A stretch of 62,048 nucleotides of DNA from an uncultured Ruminococcus sp. (GTDB lineage Bacteria > Bacillota > Clostridia > Oscillospirales > Ruminococcaceae): the NCBI GenBank assembly GCA_910579955.1, contig CAJTWE010000013.1:1-62048 (forward strand). The letters are read 5' to 3'. The notes beneath the pieces are model-generated. The model was not told the origin of the DNA, made no database searches, and saw only the letters and a list, made by a program, of their open reading frames with translations. Every line of letters starts with the position of its first letter. Within the stretch, counting starts at the first letter, position 1. The translations under genes were made by a program, and so were the position numbers. Below are positions 48,537 through 57,762 of the stretch, piece by piece.

Positions 48537-49796
48537 ATGCAGAAGCTTGTTATAAAAGGCGGCACTGCACTGGAAGGAGAGATACCGCTTCGGGGTGCTA
48601 AAAACAGCGCACTTCCGCTTATGGCGGCAACTCTTTTGTGTAAAGGTGAAACTGTGCTGGAAAATTGTCCCAGACTTACAGATGTTTTTTCAGCTTGCAG
48701 GATACTCACTCATACAGGCTGCCGATGTGCTATGAAAGAACATACGGTCGTTGTTTGTGCAGACAGTATAAAGCTTAGTGAAATACCGGAATCGATGATG
48801 CAGGAAATGCGGTCATCTATAGTGTTTTTAGGTGCTCTTCTTGGAAAAACAGGCTCATGCCGTGTTTATTATCCGGGAGGATGCGAGCTTGGTCCGAGAC
48901 CCATTGATCTTCATATTGAAGCGCTTTGCCGCATGGGTGCAAGGATAGAACGCTGTGAGGGAAGACTTGACTGTTATGCTCCGGAGGGACTTTCCGGATG
49001 TAATATCCATCTGAAATTCCCCTCTGTAGGTGCAACTGAAAACGTTATGCTTGCTGCTGTATTGGCAAAGGGCGAGACTGTTATCAGCAATGCGGCAAGA
49101 GAGCCGGAAATATGCGATCTGGCAGAATTTCTCAGGAAGTGCGGAGCTTTGATAAAAGGCGATGGCGAAAGCACAATACGTATTCAAGGTGTGAAGGAGC
49201 TTAGAGGCTGCACACACAGGATAATGCCTGATCGTATAGCAGGCATAACATATTTGTCAGCTGTTGCCGTTACAGGCGGAAAGTTAAAGCTGCTTGGTGC
49301 AAAAGATGCACGTATGGATAATGTACTTCCGGTGCTTGAACAGGCAGGCTGCCGTATAGATAAGGCAAACGATGCAATGTATCTCTGTGCACCGAAAAGA
49401 TTAAGGGCTGTTTCAAGACTCCGTACTATGCCCCATCCCGGCTTTCCCACTGATGTTCAGGCAATAATAATGGCTCTTATGACTGTTGCAAAGGGCGTTT
49501 CCGTTTTTGAGGAAAATATATTTGAATGTCGTTATCGCCATGTTGATGGGTTAGTTCAGATGGGAGCAGAGATATATGTTTCTGGAAGGATCGCTGTGGT
49601 AAATGGTGTGAATAGACTTTGCGGTGCTCATGTTGCGGCAACGGATCTTCGTGGTGGTGCTGCTCTTGTGATCGCAGGACTTGCGGCAGAAGGTACAACA
49701 GAGGTCAGACAGGTTCATCATATAGATCGGGGATACGAAACTATTGAAAAAACTCTGGAGGGTGTTGGAGCGAATATTCTTCGCATCTCCCAGTGA
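48537..49796 (+). CDS. murA: UDP-N-acetylglucosamine 1-carboxyvinyltransferase
   Basis: A 419-residue EPSP-synthase-fold enzyme for the first committed step of peptidoglycan synthesis. LRGAKNSALPLMAATLL, the fosfomycin-target Cys in YYPGGCELGPRPIDLHI, and FPTDVQA are visible. ATG 48537 is placed about 8 bases after AAGAGGTG. In many genomes murA is outside dcw, so its place here between murG and ftsQ is less common. Confidence 0.95.
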   Translation: MQKLVIKGGTALEGEIPLRGAKNSALPLMAATLLCKGETVLENCPRLTDVFSACRILTHTGCRCAMKEHTVVVCADSIKLSEIPESMMQEMRSSIVFLGALLGKTGSCRVYYPGGCELGPRPIDLHIEALCRMGARIERCEGRLDCYAPEGLSGCNIHLKFPSVGATENVMLAAVLAKGETVISNAAREPEICDLAEFLRKCGALIKGDGESTIRIQGVKELRGCTHRIMPDRIAGITYLSAVAVTGGKLKLLGAKDARMDNVLPVLEQAGCRIDKANDAMYLCAPKRLRAVSRLRTMPHPGFPTDVQAIIMALMTVAKGVSVFEENIFECRYRHVDGLVQMGAEIYVSGRIAVVNGVNRLCGAHVAATDLRGGAALVIAGLAAEGTTEVRQVHHIDRGYETIEKTLEGVGANILRISQ

Positions 49797-49813
49797 TATG
49801 ATAATTATTATAA

Positions 49814-49847
49814 CACATCCGCAGAAGCTGCGATGTCTGCGGATGTG
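49814..49847 (+). terminator. Perfect 12-bp hairpin between murA and ftsQ
   Basis: CACATCCGCAGA (49814-49825) pairs perfectly with TCTGCGGATGTG (49836-49847). The tail AATTTATAAATT is weak in Ts, so partial termination or mRNA processing is as likely as full termination. Confidence 0.6.
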
Positions 49848-49874
49848 AATTTATAAATTATAAGGAGGACGGCT

Positions 49875-50789
49875 ATGGCAATGCATGATGTCGAAAAGAC
49901 AACAATACGTACCGGATACCAAAATGCCAAAAGAATGCGGCGACGCAGGCGGCTTATGCCGATATATATATTTACGGTTCTGGTGCTTACTGCTTGCCTT
50001 GGAATATCACTTTCAATGACACTGTTTTTTAATGTGTCGTCAATTTTGGTTACAGGTACAGCACCTCAGTATTTACCTGAGGAGATAGTAGTTTCAAGCG
50101 GTGTGGAAAAGGGCGAAAATCTTTTAAGGCTTGACGTTAAAGAGCTTGAAGAGCAGATAGAATCCGAAATGATATATATAGAAAAGGCTGAGGTTTCAAA
50201 AAAATATCCTGACGCTGTAGTAATAGATGTACAAGCTTGCCATGAGTCCTATAATGTTTTTTTCGATAATGGAATACTTATGACCAGCGAAAGCGGAAAA
50301 ATTATTACTAATAGTACAGAAACAGAGGAAGAGCTTCCGGCAGTTTATGGATTTAATCCTGTTGTTCTTACGCCGGGACTTCATATATCTTCATCTGATG
50401 ATACCAAAAATATTATTTTTGAAACATTTACAGAAATTATGTCCAAAGAAATGGGCTATCCCATTACTTCAATAGATATGTCGGACAAGTATAATATAGC
50501 TGTTGTTTTTGATGACAGAATAGAATTTTCACTTGGCAACTGGAATGAAATACCATATAAGATAACTCTTGCAGAAGCAGTAATCGACAGGCTTGGCGAT
50601 GACAAGAGCGGTTATCTTACAATGGTTGGCAATAATCAGATCTCATTCAGGGATAAGGCTTCTGTGGAACTTGCAAATCAAGTTTCAGTTGTTACTACTA
50701 CAACTTCATCTGATGGCAATGAGGAAAGCGTGACAACTACTTCTACTGAAACTATTATCGGTGAAATCGGAATGGCGAATAATGAATGA
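49875..50789 (+). CDS. ftsQ: FtsQ/DivIB-type division protein
   Basis: A 304-residue bitopic protein: a basic cytoplasmic N-terminus, one membrane helix (IYIFTVLVLTACLGISLSMTLF), a POTRA domain (NVSSILVTGTAPQYLPEEIVVSSGVEKGENLLRL) and a beta domain with FDNGILMTSESGKI. A Thr-rich end follows. It takes the normal dcw place before ftsZ, though ftsA is absent. Confidence 0.9.
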   Translation: MAMHDVEKTTIRTGYQNAKRMRRRRRLMPIYIFTVLVLTACLGISLSMTLFFNVSSILVTGTAPQYLPEEIVVSSGVEKGENLLRLDVKELEEQIESEMIYIEKAEVSKKYPDAVVIDVQACHESYNVFFDNGILMTSESGKIITNSTETEEELPAVYGFNPVVLTPGLHISSSDDTKNIIFETFTEIMSKEMGYPITSIDMSDKYNIAVVFDDRIEFSLGNWNEIPYKITLAEAVIDRLGDDKSGYLTMVGNNQISFRDKASVELANQVSVVTTTTSSDGNEESVTTTSTETIIGEIGMANNE

Positions 50790-50834
50790 TTATAATAAAA
50801 TCTGCCTAAAAAAGAAAAAAAATTCAAAAATCAC

Positions 50835-50863
50835 TTGAAATATGCTTGGAAGTGTGTTAAAAT
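50835..50863 (+). promoter_or_regulatory. ftsZ promoter
   Basis: TTGAAA (50835-50840), 17-bp spacer, TAAAAT (50858-50863), about 100 bases upstream of ftsZ. Confidence 0.68.
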
Positions 50864-50959
50864 AATATGTGTATTTATATGTAGGCGATAGAAATCATGA
50901 TACACAGATAAAAGCGTGTGTCAGAAGTATATATGCAAAAATTAGGAGGAAGCAAAATA

Positions 50960-52105
50960 ATGACTGATTTCATTTATGAAGATGCATTTGAACCGGATGT
51001 GTGTATTAAGGTAATAGGCGTTGGCGGCGCTGGTGGCAACGCTTTGAATTGCATGGTTCAATCAGGTGTCCAGAATATTGAGTATATTGCAGTAAATACA
51101 GATGCTAAGGCTCTGAATAATTCAAAGGCAAGCACAAGAATCCAGATCGGTGCAAAGCTGACTCGTGGAAGAGGTGCCGGAAATAGACCGGAAGTAGGAG
51201 CAAACAGCGCTGAGGAAAACGCTGAAGAGATCGAGGCAGCACTGAGAGGTGCTGACATGGTATTCATTACTGCTGGTATGGGCGGCGGTACAGGTACCGG
51301 TGCTGCTCCTGTTGTAGCACGTCTTGCAAAAGAGGCAGGAATTCTGACTGTTGCTGTTGTAACAAAGCCTTTTGCTTTTGAACGTGAGCAGAAGATGGCT
51401 CAGGCTGAAAAAGGTATTGAAGAGCTGAGAAAATATGTAGATTCACTGATAGTTATTCCTAACGAAAAGCTTCTTGATGGCGATGATAAGCCGCTTACAA
51501 TGCGTGAGTCTTTCGCACGTTCTGATGAGATACTGGAAAAGGGCGTTCGCAGCATTTCCGATCTTATTGTTGAAGAAGGATATATCAATCTTGATTTTGC
51601 AGATATTACAACTATTATGCGTGGTGCTGGTTACGCTCACATGGCTATTGGTCATGGTTCAGGCAAGGACAAGGCAAAGATCGCAGCAGCAGAAGTTATT
51701 GCAAGTCCGCTGCTTGAAACATCTATTGCAGGAGCAAAGCGTTTGCTTATTAATATTACAATGAGTGAAGATGTACTGTCTTCTGACGTTGATGCAGCTA
51801 CAAAGCTTATTACAGAAAAGGCTGCGGATAATGTTGAGTCTATCTTCGGTACAGCATTCAAGGGCGATATGCACGATGAAATGACAATTACAGTTATTGC
51901 TACAGGTTTTGGTGAAACTGATGATGAATCCGATGAAGAAGCAGTACAGGCTGAACAGGTTGAAGTTCCTGTAGAACAGCCAAAAGCTCCTGAGGTAAAG
52001 GTTAGTAGCGCTCCAGAAGTAAAAGAGCAGCCGGCTGTAAAAAAAGAACCTCTTCTCAATGAAGATGAGTGGGATACTATTTTTAAGATTCTTGACGAAA
52101 GATAA
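50960..52105 (+). CDS. ftsZ: Cell-division GTPase FtsZ
   Basis: A 381-residue tubulin homologue forming the division ring. GVGGAGGNALN, the tubulin signature GGGTGTGAAPV, and NLDFADITTIM are standard. A ~55-residue acidic/Pro linker leads to the C-terminal peptide DEWDTIFKIL, which would bind partners. ATG 50960 has AGGAGG upstream. Confidence 0.98.
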   Translation: MTDFIYEDAFEPDVCIKVIGVGGAGGNALNCMVQSGVQNIEYIAVNTDAKALNNSKASTRIQIGAKLTRGRGAGNRPEVGANSAEENAEEIEAALRGADMVFITAGMGGGTGTGAAPVVARLAKEAGILTVAVVTKPFAFEREQKMAQAEKGIEELRKYVDSLIVIPNEKLLDGDDKPLTMRESFARSDEILEKGVRSISDLIVEEGYINLDFADITTIMRGAGYAHMAIGHGSGKDKAKIAAAEVIASPLLETSIAGAKRLLINITMSEDVLSSDVDAATKLITEKAADNVESIFGTAFKGDMHDEMTITVIATGFGETDDESDEEAVQAEQVEVPVEQPKAPEVKVSSAPEVKEQPAVKKEPLLNEDEWDTIFKILDER

Positions 52106-52123
52106 GAAAAGATAAGATATATG

Positions 52124-52156
52124 AAGTACGCAGCTTAAAGCCGCGTACTTTTTATA
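52124..52156 (+). terminator. Rho-independent terminator of ftsZ
   Basis: AAGTACGC (52124-52131) / GCGTACTT (52143-52150) with TTTATAT tail. Confidence 0.82.
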
Positions 52157-52250
52157 TAACTTTACCTGTGCATTATTACAAATTTTATTATATAAAAACT
52201 GTTTGAATTGCTATTTTTAAAGGATAGATTTTGTTTTTTGTGGAATTATA

Positions 52251-52279
52251 TTGACAAGAGATAGTTTTTTAGATATAAT
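52251..52279 (+). promoter_or_regulatory. Promoter for the sigma-factor gene
   Basis: TTGACA (52251-52256), 17-bp spacer, TATAAT (52274-52279): a perfect consensus promoter 48 bases before the TTG start. Confidence 0.82.
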
Positions 52280-52326
52280 AAAAAGGTACAGACTTAGAAG
52301 AATTGGCAAATATAGGGAGTATTTAA

Positions 52327-52875
52327 TTGAAAAATCCAGAGCTTGATTGTTGCACGGATGAGGAGCTTGCAGTTTTGGCGAAGAGGGATTCCGAGGCAAT
52401 GTATGTTTTGATAGCAAGATACACAAAGCTTATCCGCTTTAAAGCATCACGGATGTGCGGCTATGTTGAAGCAGATGATCTGGCTCAGGAAGGGTTTATG
52501 GGGTTGTTGTCCGCTGTTGCCGCTTTTGATGAACAGCGAAATATTAGATTTTCAACCTATGCATGGACTTGTATCACAAATAAAATGCTTTCTCTTATTA
52601 AAAACAGCAGCAGACTGCCTATGCCTGTCGGAGATATAAGCGCATCTGTTTTTGAAATGCCTGATACAAATGCCCAGCCGGATTTCATCGTTATTCAACG
52701 TGAGGAATGGTCGGTGTTCTGGCATAAGATCATTTCTCAGCTGTCACACCTTGAGCATCAGATATGCATGATGTTTATGGGAGGACTTTGCTATGCCGAA
52801 ATTGCAGATAAGCTCGGTATTTCTGTGAAGTCTGTTGATAACGCAATTCAGAGGGTTCGTCGTAAACTGCGATGA
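52327..52875 (+). CDS. RNA polymerase sigma-70 family factor, SigH-like
   Basis: A 182-residue sigma factor with region 2 (YTKLIRFKASRMCGYVEADDLAQEGFMGLLSAVAAFDEQRNIRFSTYAWTCI) and region 4 (QLSHLEHQICMMFMGGLCYAEIADKLGISVKSVDNAIQRVRRKLR), but no region 1 or long region 3. The layout and length suggest SigH/Spo0H-like factors. It starts at TTG 52327 with AGGGAG upstream. No anti-sigma factor is adjacent. The regulon cannot be inferred. Confidence 0.88.
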   Translation: MKNPELDCCTDEELAVLAKRDSEAMYVLIARYTKLIRFKASRMCGYVEADDLAQEGFMGLLSAVAAFDEQRNIRFSTYAWTCITNKMLSLIKNSSRLPMPVGDISASVFEMPDTNAQPDFIVIQREEWSVFWHKIISQLSHLEHQICMMFMGGLCYAEIADKLGISVKSVDNAIQRVRRKLR

Positions 52876-52916
52876 ATTATATAAGAGCTTGTAAAGACAA
52901 GTTTTAAATATAAAGA

Positions 52917-52987
52917 TGGTCCGGTAGCTTAATGAGAAGAGCAAGGCGCAGAGCGCCCGGTGTCGGTGTGAATCCGTTCCCGGTCCA
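52917..52987 (+). other. tRNA-like sequence, probably a degenerate tRNA
   Basis: A 71-base stretch has tRNA layout: acceptor-like TGGTCCGG / CCGGTCCA (one T-T mismatch), TA at 8-9, a D arm GCTT...GAGC, and a T-arm remnant CGG-TGTGAAT-CCG. But the anticodon arm is GGCGC-AGA-GCGCC, with a 3-base loop and no U33; the D loop lacks GG; and the T loop lacks TTC. It cannot be a normal decoding tRNA. It may be a relic, or a tRNA mimic acting on the downstream gene. Confidence 0.55.
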
Positions 52988-53065
52988 ATATAACTCATAC
53001 TAAGCTGTTGTTATGACGCAGCAGCGGAATCTTCCGAGTGAAAGATTCAGAAAGGAAAGGTCACT

Positions 53066-53350
53066 ATGTACGAGGATAAGACTTTAGTATGCAAGGATTG
53101 TGGAGAGGAATTCGTTTTCACAGCCGGTGAACAGGAATTTTACGCTGAAAAGGGCTTTGTAAATGAGCCAAAGCGCTGCAAGGCTTGCCGTGATGCTAAG
53201 AAGGGCTCAACAGGTGCTTCTAAGCCGGAGCGTGAAATGTTTATTGCTACTTGCGCATCTTGCGGTGGTGAGGCAAAGGTTCCATTCCAGCCTAGAGAAG
53301 ACCGTGCAGTATATTGCAGCGAATGCTTCGCTAAGATGAAGGCTGAGTAA
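53066..53350 (+). CDS. Zinc-ribbon protein
   Basis: A 94-residue protein with two CxxC pairs in an N-terminal zinc-ribbon (CKDCGEEF ... RCKACRDAKK) and two more in a C-terminal one (CASCGGEAKVPFQP ... YCSECF). The CxxCxxxxxVPFxP pattern is typical of small clostridial zinc-binding proteins often annotated as zinc-ribbon domain proteins. RBS AGGAAAGG. Role unknown; nucleic-acid binding is possible. Confidence 0.85.
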   Translation: MYEDKTLVCKDCGEEFVFTAGEQEFYAEKGFVNEPKRCKACRDAKKGSTGASKPEREMFIATCASCGGEAKVPFQPREDRAVYCSECFAKMKAE

Positions 53351-53428
53351 AGATTAAAAAATGGGGCGGGGCATGGCGTAAGCTGTGCCTTGTCTTGCAT
53401 AAAAAACAATAAAACAGGAGGAAAAACA

Positions 53429-53641
53429 ATGGCAACAACAATTACAAAGGATACTATTATTGGAGATATTCTGGATATTGCTCCGGAAACAGCACCAACC
53501 TTTATGGAAATCGGTATGCACTGTCTGGGCTGTCCTGCATCAAGAGGTGAAACTGTAGAGGAAGCTTGTATGGTTCACGGTGTTGATTGCAGTGCTCTTC
53601 TTGAAAAGCTGAATCAGCAAATCGCTGCAAAGGAAGCGTAA
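53429..53641 (+). CDS. DUF1858 domain protein
   Basis: A 70-residue protein matching DUF1858 (ITKDTIIGDILDIAPETAPTFMEIGMHCLGCPASRGETVEEAC...HGVD). The HCLGC motif is shared with the N-terminal domains of ScdA-type iron-sulfur repair proteins, so a redox or Fe-S role is plausible. ATG 53429 has CAGGAGG upstream. Confidence 0.88.
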   Translation: MATTITKDTIIGDILDIAPETAPTFMEIGMHCLGCPASRGETVEEACMVHGVDCSALLEKLNQQIAAKEA

Positions 53642-53712
53642 GTTTTTTATGATTTGAGCTTTGGCGGCTGTCGTAATGACAGCCGTTTGCTATTTTTAGT
53701 GAGGTGAAAAAA

Positions 53713-54399
53713 GTGCTTACAAAAAGACTTGCTATGTGTGCATCACTTGTTTCAGGAGATGGTATTGCCTGCGATGTGGGTACGGATCATGCATATCTGG
53801 CAGCAGAGCTTTTGAAAAGCGGAATATGCAAAAGAGTAATTGCATCTGATATTGCACAGGGGCCGCTAAGTGCTGCTAAAAGAACACTTACACAGACAGG
53901 CTTTATTGATAATGCTGAGCTTATATTATCAGATGGACTTTTGAATATTCCTGCTGATGGTGTTACTGATGTTGTGATTGCAGGTATGGGCGGTGAAACT
54001 ATAGCACATATTATTGGGGAGTGTGGCTGGGTAAAAAATAATAGCGTGAATCTTATTGTGCAGCCAATGACGAAGATCCCTTTTTTGAGAAAATGGTTTT
54101 GTGAAAATGGTTTTGATATAGTTTGTGAGAAAATTGTCTGTGAAGGCCGTTTTTTTTATACAGTAATAAAAGCAAGGTACGATGGTGAAAAACATGAGCT
54201 GTCAAAATTTGAAACTGAAATCGGAAAGCATGACTGGAATGATAATGTTACAAAGGAATATGGCATATTTAGATATTCACAGTTAAAAAAGATTTTTATG
54301 CAGCTTAAAGATGTTAAACCCTATGAAGCAGAGGTTTATAAAAATATTATGCAAGAGATAGAAAGCAAATGTAATATATGTGAGGTGGAAAAGATATGA
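53713..54399 (+). CDS. trmK: tRNA (adenine22-N1)-methyltransferase
   Basis: A 228-residue SAM methyltransferase of the TrmK (YqfN) family. GIACDVGTDHAYLAAELL, ASDIAQGPLSAAKRTL and VVIAGMGGETIAHII are hallmarks. GTG 53713 has GAGGTG at 6 bases; GTG 53704 is possible. The stop overlaps the next gene (ATGATAA), the usual trmK-yqfO pairing. Confidence 0.94.
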   Translation: MLTKRLAMCASLVSGDGIACDVGTDHAYLAAELLKSGICKRVIASDIAQGPLSAAKRTLTQTGFIDNAELILSDGLLNIPADGVTDVVIAGMGGETIAHIIGECGWVKNNSVNLIVQPMTKIPFLRKWFCENGFDIVCEKIVCEGRFFYTVIKARYDGEKHELSKFETEIGKHDWNDNVTKEYGIFRYSQLKKIFMQLKDVKPYEAEVYKNIMQEIESKCNICEVEKI

Positions 54400-55181
54400 T
54401 AACGGTAGGTGACGTTTATAGATTAATAGACAGTATTGCGCCGTTTTGTACACAGGAAAAATGGGATAACAGCGGACTGCTTGTCGGCGATGCAGATATG
54501 CCTGCTGAGAAGATATATTTAAGCTTGGATATTTCAAATGAATCTGTTACTGCTGCCAAAAATGCAGGAGCGCAGCTTATGATCTCTCATCATCCGGTGA
54601 TTTTTTCTCCACTCAAAAATCTAAGTCCGTCAGAGCCGGTGTGGAAGCTTGCAGCAGCTGATATGTCTGCAATATGTGTTCATACTCCTCTTGATATTTC
54701 AAGTGAGGGCATAAATGCAAAGCTTTACGAAATGTTAAGAGAAAAACTTTCTCTTGGAGAAATAAAAGATTCATTATGCAAAAGCGGCTTTGGATGGATA
54801 GCTGAAAGCAAAAGAAATTTTGATTCCACAGATATGGCTGAGATACTAAAAGACGTTTTTGGCTGTACTGTTGTACGTTACTGCGATGGCGGAAGACCTA
54901 TTAAAAGAATAGCTCTTTGCAGCGGAAGCGGCGGCTCATTCCTTAGTGGAATAATAGATCAGCAGTGTGACGCTTTAATAACTGGCGATGTAAAGCATGA
55001 TCTTTGGTATACCGCAAAAAATGCGGGAGTTTCCCTGTTTGACTGTGGTCATTATCATACAGAAAAAATAGCAGTAGAGCTTTTAGCAGAAAAATTGCAA
55101 GCGGCTTTTCCAGAAGCTGAGATCATCTGTGATAATGGTGGAGATCCTGTTATGTACGCATTCGGAGGAAATAAACAATGA
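54396..55181 (+). CDS. Nif3-like dinuclear metal centre protein
   Basis: A 261-residue Nif3/YqfO/YbgI family protein. Metal-binding ISHHPVIF, ICVHTPLDIS and DCGHYHTE are present. It lacks the PII-like insertion found in longer (~370 aa) Bacillus relatives. It overlaps trmK by 4 bases and rlmA by 4 bases. Often described as a GTP cyclohydrolase-like family, but the reaction is not settled. Confidence 0.93.
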   Translation: MITVGDVYRLIDSIAPFCTQEKWDNSGLLVGDADMPAEKIYLSLDISNESVTAAKNAGAQLMISHHPVIFSPLKNLSPSEPVWKLAAADMSAICVHTPLDISSEGINAKLYEMLREKLSLGEIKDSLCKSGFGWIAESKRNFDSTDMAEILKDVFGCTVVRYCDGGRPIKRIALCSGSGGSFLSGIIDQQCDALITGDVKHDLWYTAKNAGVSLFDCGHYHTEKIAVELLAEKLQAAFPEAEIICDNGGDPVMYAFGGNKQ

Positions 55182-55999
55182 GTATGTGGAGCTGTCCTGT
55201 ATGCGGAAAAATTCTTTTGAAAAGAGAGAAAAGCCTTGCTTGCAAGAATAATCATAGTTTTGATTATGCAAGAAGCGGTTATGTTAATCTGCTGCCCGTA
55301 AGTCGCAAAAGAACAAAAGATCCGGGGGATAATGCGCTTATGATAAATGCAAGGCGTAGTTTTCTCAGAAGTGGGTACTATAAGCCTATGAGTGACAAGC
55401 TTTGTGAAATAGTAAATTCGTTTATGCCCTCAAACGGAGTTCTTTTAGATGCAGGATGTGGTGAGGGATATTACACAAAAAACGTAACGGAATATCTTTC
55501 TGCCAGCGGTAAAAATTCTGAGATATATGGCATAGATATTGCAAAATGTGCTGCTGATGCTGCTGCAAAAAGCTGCAAGGAGGCAGAATTTGCTGTGGGA
55601 AGTGTATTTCATCTTCCTGTTATTGATAAAAGTTCGGATGTTCTTATGTCTCTTTTTGCACCATATTGCGGCGATGAATTCAGTCGTGTGCTGAAATCAG
55701 ATGGAAAAATGATACTTGTTATACCGGGAAAGGATCATTTGTGGGGACTTAAAAAAGCCGTTTATGATACTCCTTATGAAAATGATGTACAGGATTATGA
55801 GCTTTCCGGATTTGAATTTCTTGGAACAGAAAAGGTCAACTTTGAAATTTTTCTTCCAAATGCGGAAGATATACATAATCTCTTTACCATGACACCTTAT
55901 TATTACAAAACAGGCAGGGAAGAGCATATCAGACTTGAAAATTTAAAGGAACTTCATACTGAGGTTTCTTTTGAAATATTGCAGTACAGAAAGAGGTAA
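55178..55999 (+). CDS. rlmA: 23S rRNA (guanine-N1)-methyltransferase, RlmA family
   Basis: A 273-residue enzyme with an N-terminal zinc site (Cys6, Cys9, Cys22, His26; CPVCGKIL...ACKNNHSFDYARSGYVNLL) and a SAM domain (VLLDAGCGEGYYT, YGIDIAK). It modifies G745 or G748 of 23S rRNA. It overlaps the nif3-like gene (ATGA). Confidence 0.93.
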   Translation: MSMWSCPVCGKILLKREKSLACKNNHSFDYARSGYVNLLPVSRKRTKDPGDNALMINARRSFLRSGYYKPMSDKLCEIVNSFMPSNGVLLDAGCGEGYYTKNVTEYLSASGKNSEIYGIDIAKCAADAAAKSCKEAEFAVGSVFHLPVIDKSSDVLMSLFAPYCGDEFSRVLKSDGKMILVIPGKDHLWGLKKAVYDTPYENDVQDYELSGFEFLGTEKVNFEIFLPNAEDIHNLFTMTPYYYKTGREEHIRLENLKELHTEVSFEILQYRKR

Positions 56000-56004
56000 T
56001 ATAA

Positions 56005-57762
56005 TTGGCACTTGATGGAGCATTTTTATATGCAGTAAAAAAAGAAATGGAATGCCTTATAGGTGCAAGAGTAGAAAAGGTGCATCAGCCGGCAAGAGAT
56101 GAGATAGTGTTGTCGCTCAGAACACGAGAGAGAGGATACAAGGTGCTTATATCAGCATCTGCCGATCGTGCAAGAGTTCATCTTACAGATGTTCAGGTGG
56201 AAAATCCTAAAGTTCCTCCTATGTTTTGTATGCTTCTTAGAAAACGTCTTGGAAGCGGCAGACTTTTATCTATAAGGCAGGATGGACTTGAACGTGTGCT
56301 GTATCTTGATTTCTCCTGCGTTAATGAACTTGGAGATGTGGTGCAGCTTACTCTTGCTTGTGAAATAATGGGCAGATACTCTAATCTTATTTTAATTGAT
56401 GAAAATAATAGAATTATTGACAGTATAAAGCGTGTTGACGCTGAGATGTCCAGCAAAAGACTTGTACTTCCTGGAATGGCGTATGAACTCCCACCGAGAG
56501 ATGAGAGACTTAATTTTCTTAAGTGTTCAGAAGATGAGATAAGAGACGCTTTGCAAGAAAAGATCGGTGCGCTTCCAAAGGTTCTGCTTTCAGTTTTAGA
56601 GGGCGTTTCTCCTGTGCTTGTACGTGAGTGGGCGTTTTACGCCGGAAAGGGCAGCGATCTTCGTACAGAAACGATGAGCAGCGATCACTATGACAGGCTT
56701 TGCTTTGCTATAAGCCGTACAAGAGCAATGCTTATAGAAGGTCAATGCCATTTTACAATTGCAGCTACTAAAGAGGGTCAGCTGAAAGATTTTTCCTTTT
56801 TGCCTCTTCACCAGTATGGAACTCTTATGATAACACGTGAAGTACAGTCAGCTTGCGCACTTCTTGATAATTTTTATGCACAGCGTGACAGAACTGCACG
56901 AATGAAGCAAAGAGCCAATGACCTTTTTAGATTGCTTGTACAGAGATCTGAACGTATAAGCAGAAGAATATCTTCGCAAACAGAGGAAATCGAAGCTTGT
57001 AAAGAAAAAGATATGCTGAGAAGATATGCGGATCTTATTTCCTCAAACCTTTATCGTATAAAAAAAGGTGATAAGGAAGCTGTTCTGGAGGATTTTTATG
57101 AGGAAAGCTGTCCTGCTATAACTATTTCTCTTGATCCTAGACTTACTCCGCCGCAGAATGCGCAGCATTATTACAGTGCCTATAAAAAAGCATGTACCGC
57201 AGAGAAGATACTTGCCGAGCAGATACATGCAGGACGTGAAGAGCTTCTGTATCTTGATAGTGTGCTCGATGTTCTTACTCGTGCTGAAACTGAAAATGAT
57301 CTGGAGCAGCTCAGGCTTGAACTTGCGGAGCAGGGATACATTCGTGCTAACAGGCTTAAAGGAAAAGCACCTAAGACACTTCCGCCTATTGAGTATGTAT
57401 CCTCAGATGGATTTGATATTTCAGTAGGCAGAAATAATAAGCAGAATGATAAGCTTACTTTGAAATCTTCTGAAAAGCTTGATGTATGGCTGCACACTCA
57501 GAATATCCCCGGTTCTCATGTTATCATTCATACAGGGGGAGAAGAAGCGCCTATGAATACAATATTGGAAGCAGCACAGCTTGCGGCTTATCATAGCAAG
57601 GCGCAGACCTCGGCTCAGGTGCCTGTTGATTACTGCCTTGTTAAGTTTGTGAAGAAACCTGTAGGCGCAAAGCCGGGCATGGTAATATTCTCAAATCAGC
57701 ATACGGTTTATGTAACGCCTCCAGCTGATACACTGAAATTTAAAAAGGAGAAAAAAGCATGA
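56005..57762 (+). CDS. rqcH: NFACT-family ribosome quality control protein RqcH
   Basis: A 585-residue protein with an N-terminal NFACT-N domain (MALDGAFLYAVKKEMECLIGARVEKVHQP), a coiled coil (~290-420) and a C-terminal NFACT-R domain (VGRNNKQNDKLTLKSSEKLDVWLHTQNIPGSHVII). Bacterial RqcH adds alanine tails to nascent chains on obstructed 50S subunits; older names are fibronectin-binding protein. It starts at TTG 56005 and overlaps the next gene by 4 bases. Confidence 0.94.
   Translation: MALDGAFLYAVKKEMECLIGARVEKVHQPARDEIVLSLRTRERGYKVLISASADRARVHLTDVQVENPKVPPMFCMLLRKRLGSGRLLSIRQDGLERVLYLDFSCVNELGDVVQLTLACEIMGRYSNLILIDENNRIIDSIKRVDAEMSSKRLVLPGMAYELPPRDERLNFLKCSEDEIRDALQEKIGALPKVLLSVLEGVSPVLVREWAFYAGKGSDLRTETMSSDHYDRLCFAISRTRAMLIEGQCHFTIAATKEGQLKDFSFLPLHQYGTLMITREVQSACALLDNFYAQRDRTARMKQRANDLFRLLVQRSERISRRISSQTEEIEACKEKDMLRRYADLISSNLYRIKKGDKEAVLEDFYEESCPAITISLDPRLTPPQNAQHYYSAYKKACTAEKILAEQIHAGREELLYLDSVLDVLTRAETENDLEQLRLELAEQGYIRANRLKGKAPKTLPPIEYVSSDGFDISVGRNNKQNDKLTLKSSEKLDVWLHTQNIPGSHVIIHTGGEEAPMNTILEAAQLAAYHSKAQTSAQVPVDYCLVKFVKKPVGAKPGMVIFSNQHTVYVTPPADTLKFKKEKKA

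Noticed and set aside
52917..52987. A functional tRNA gene
   Set aside because: The anticodon arm has only a three-base loop and no U33, so it cannot decode; recorded instead as tRNA-like.
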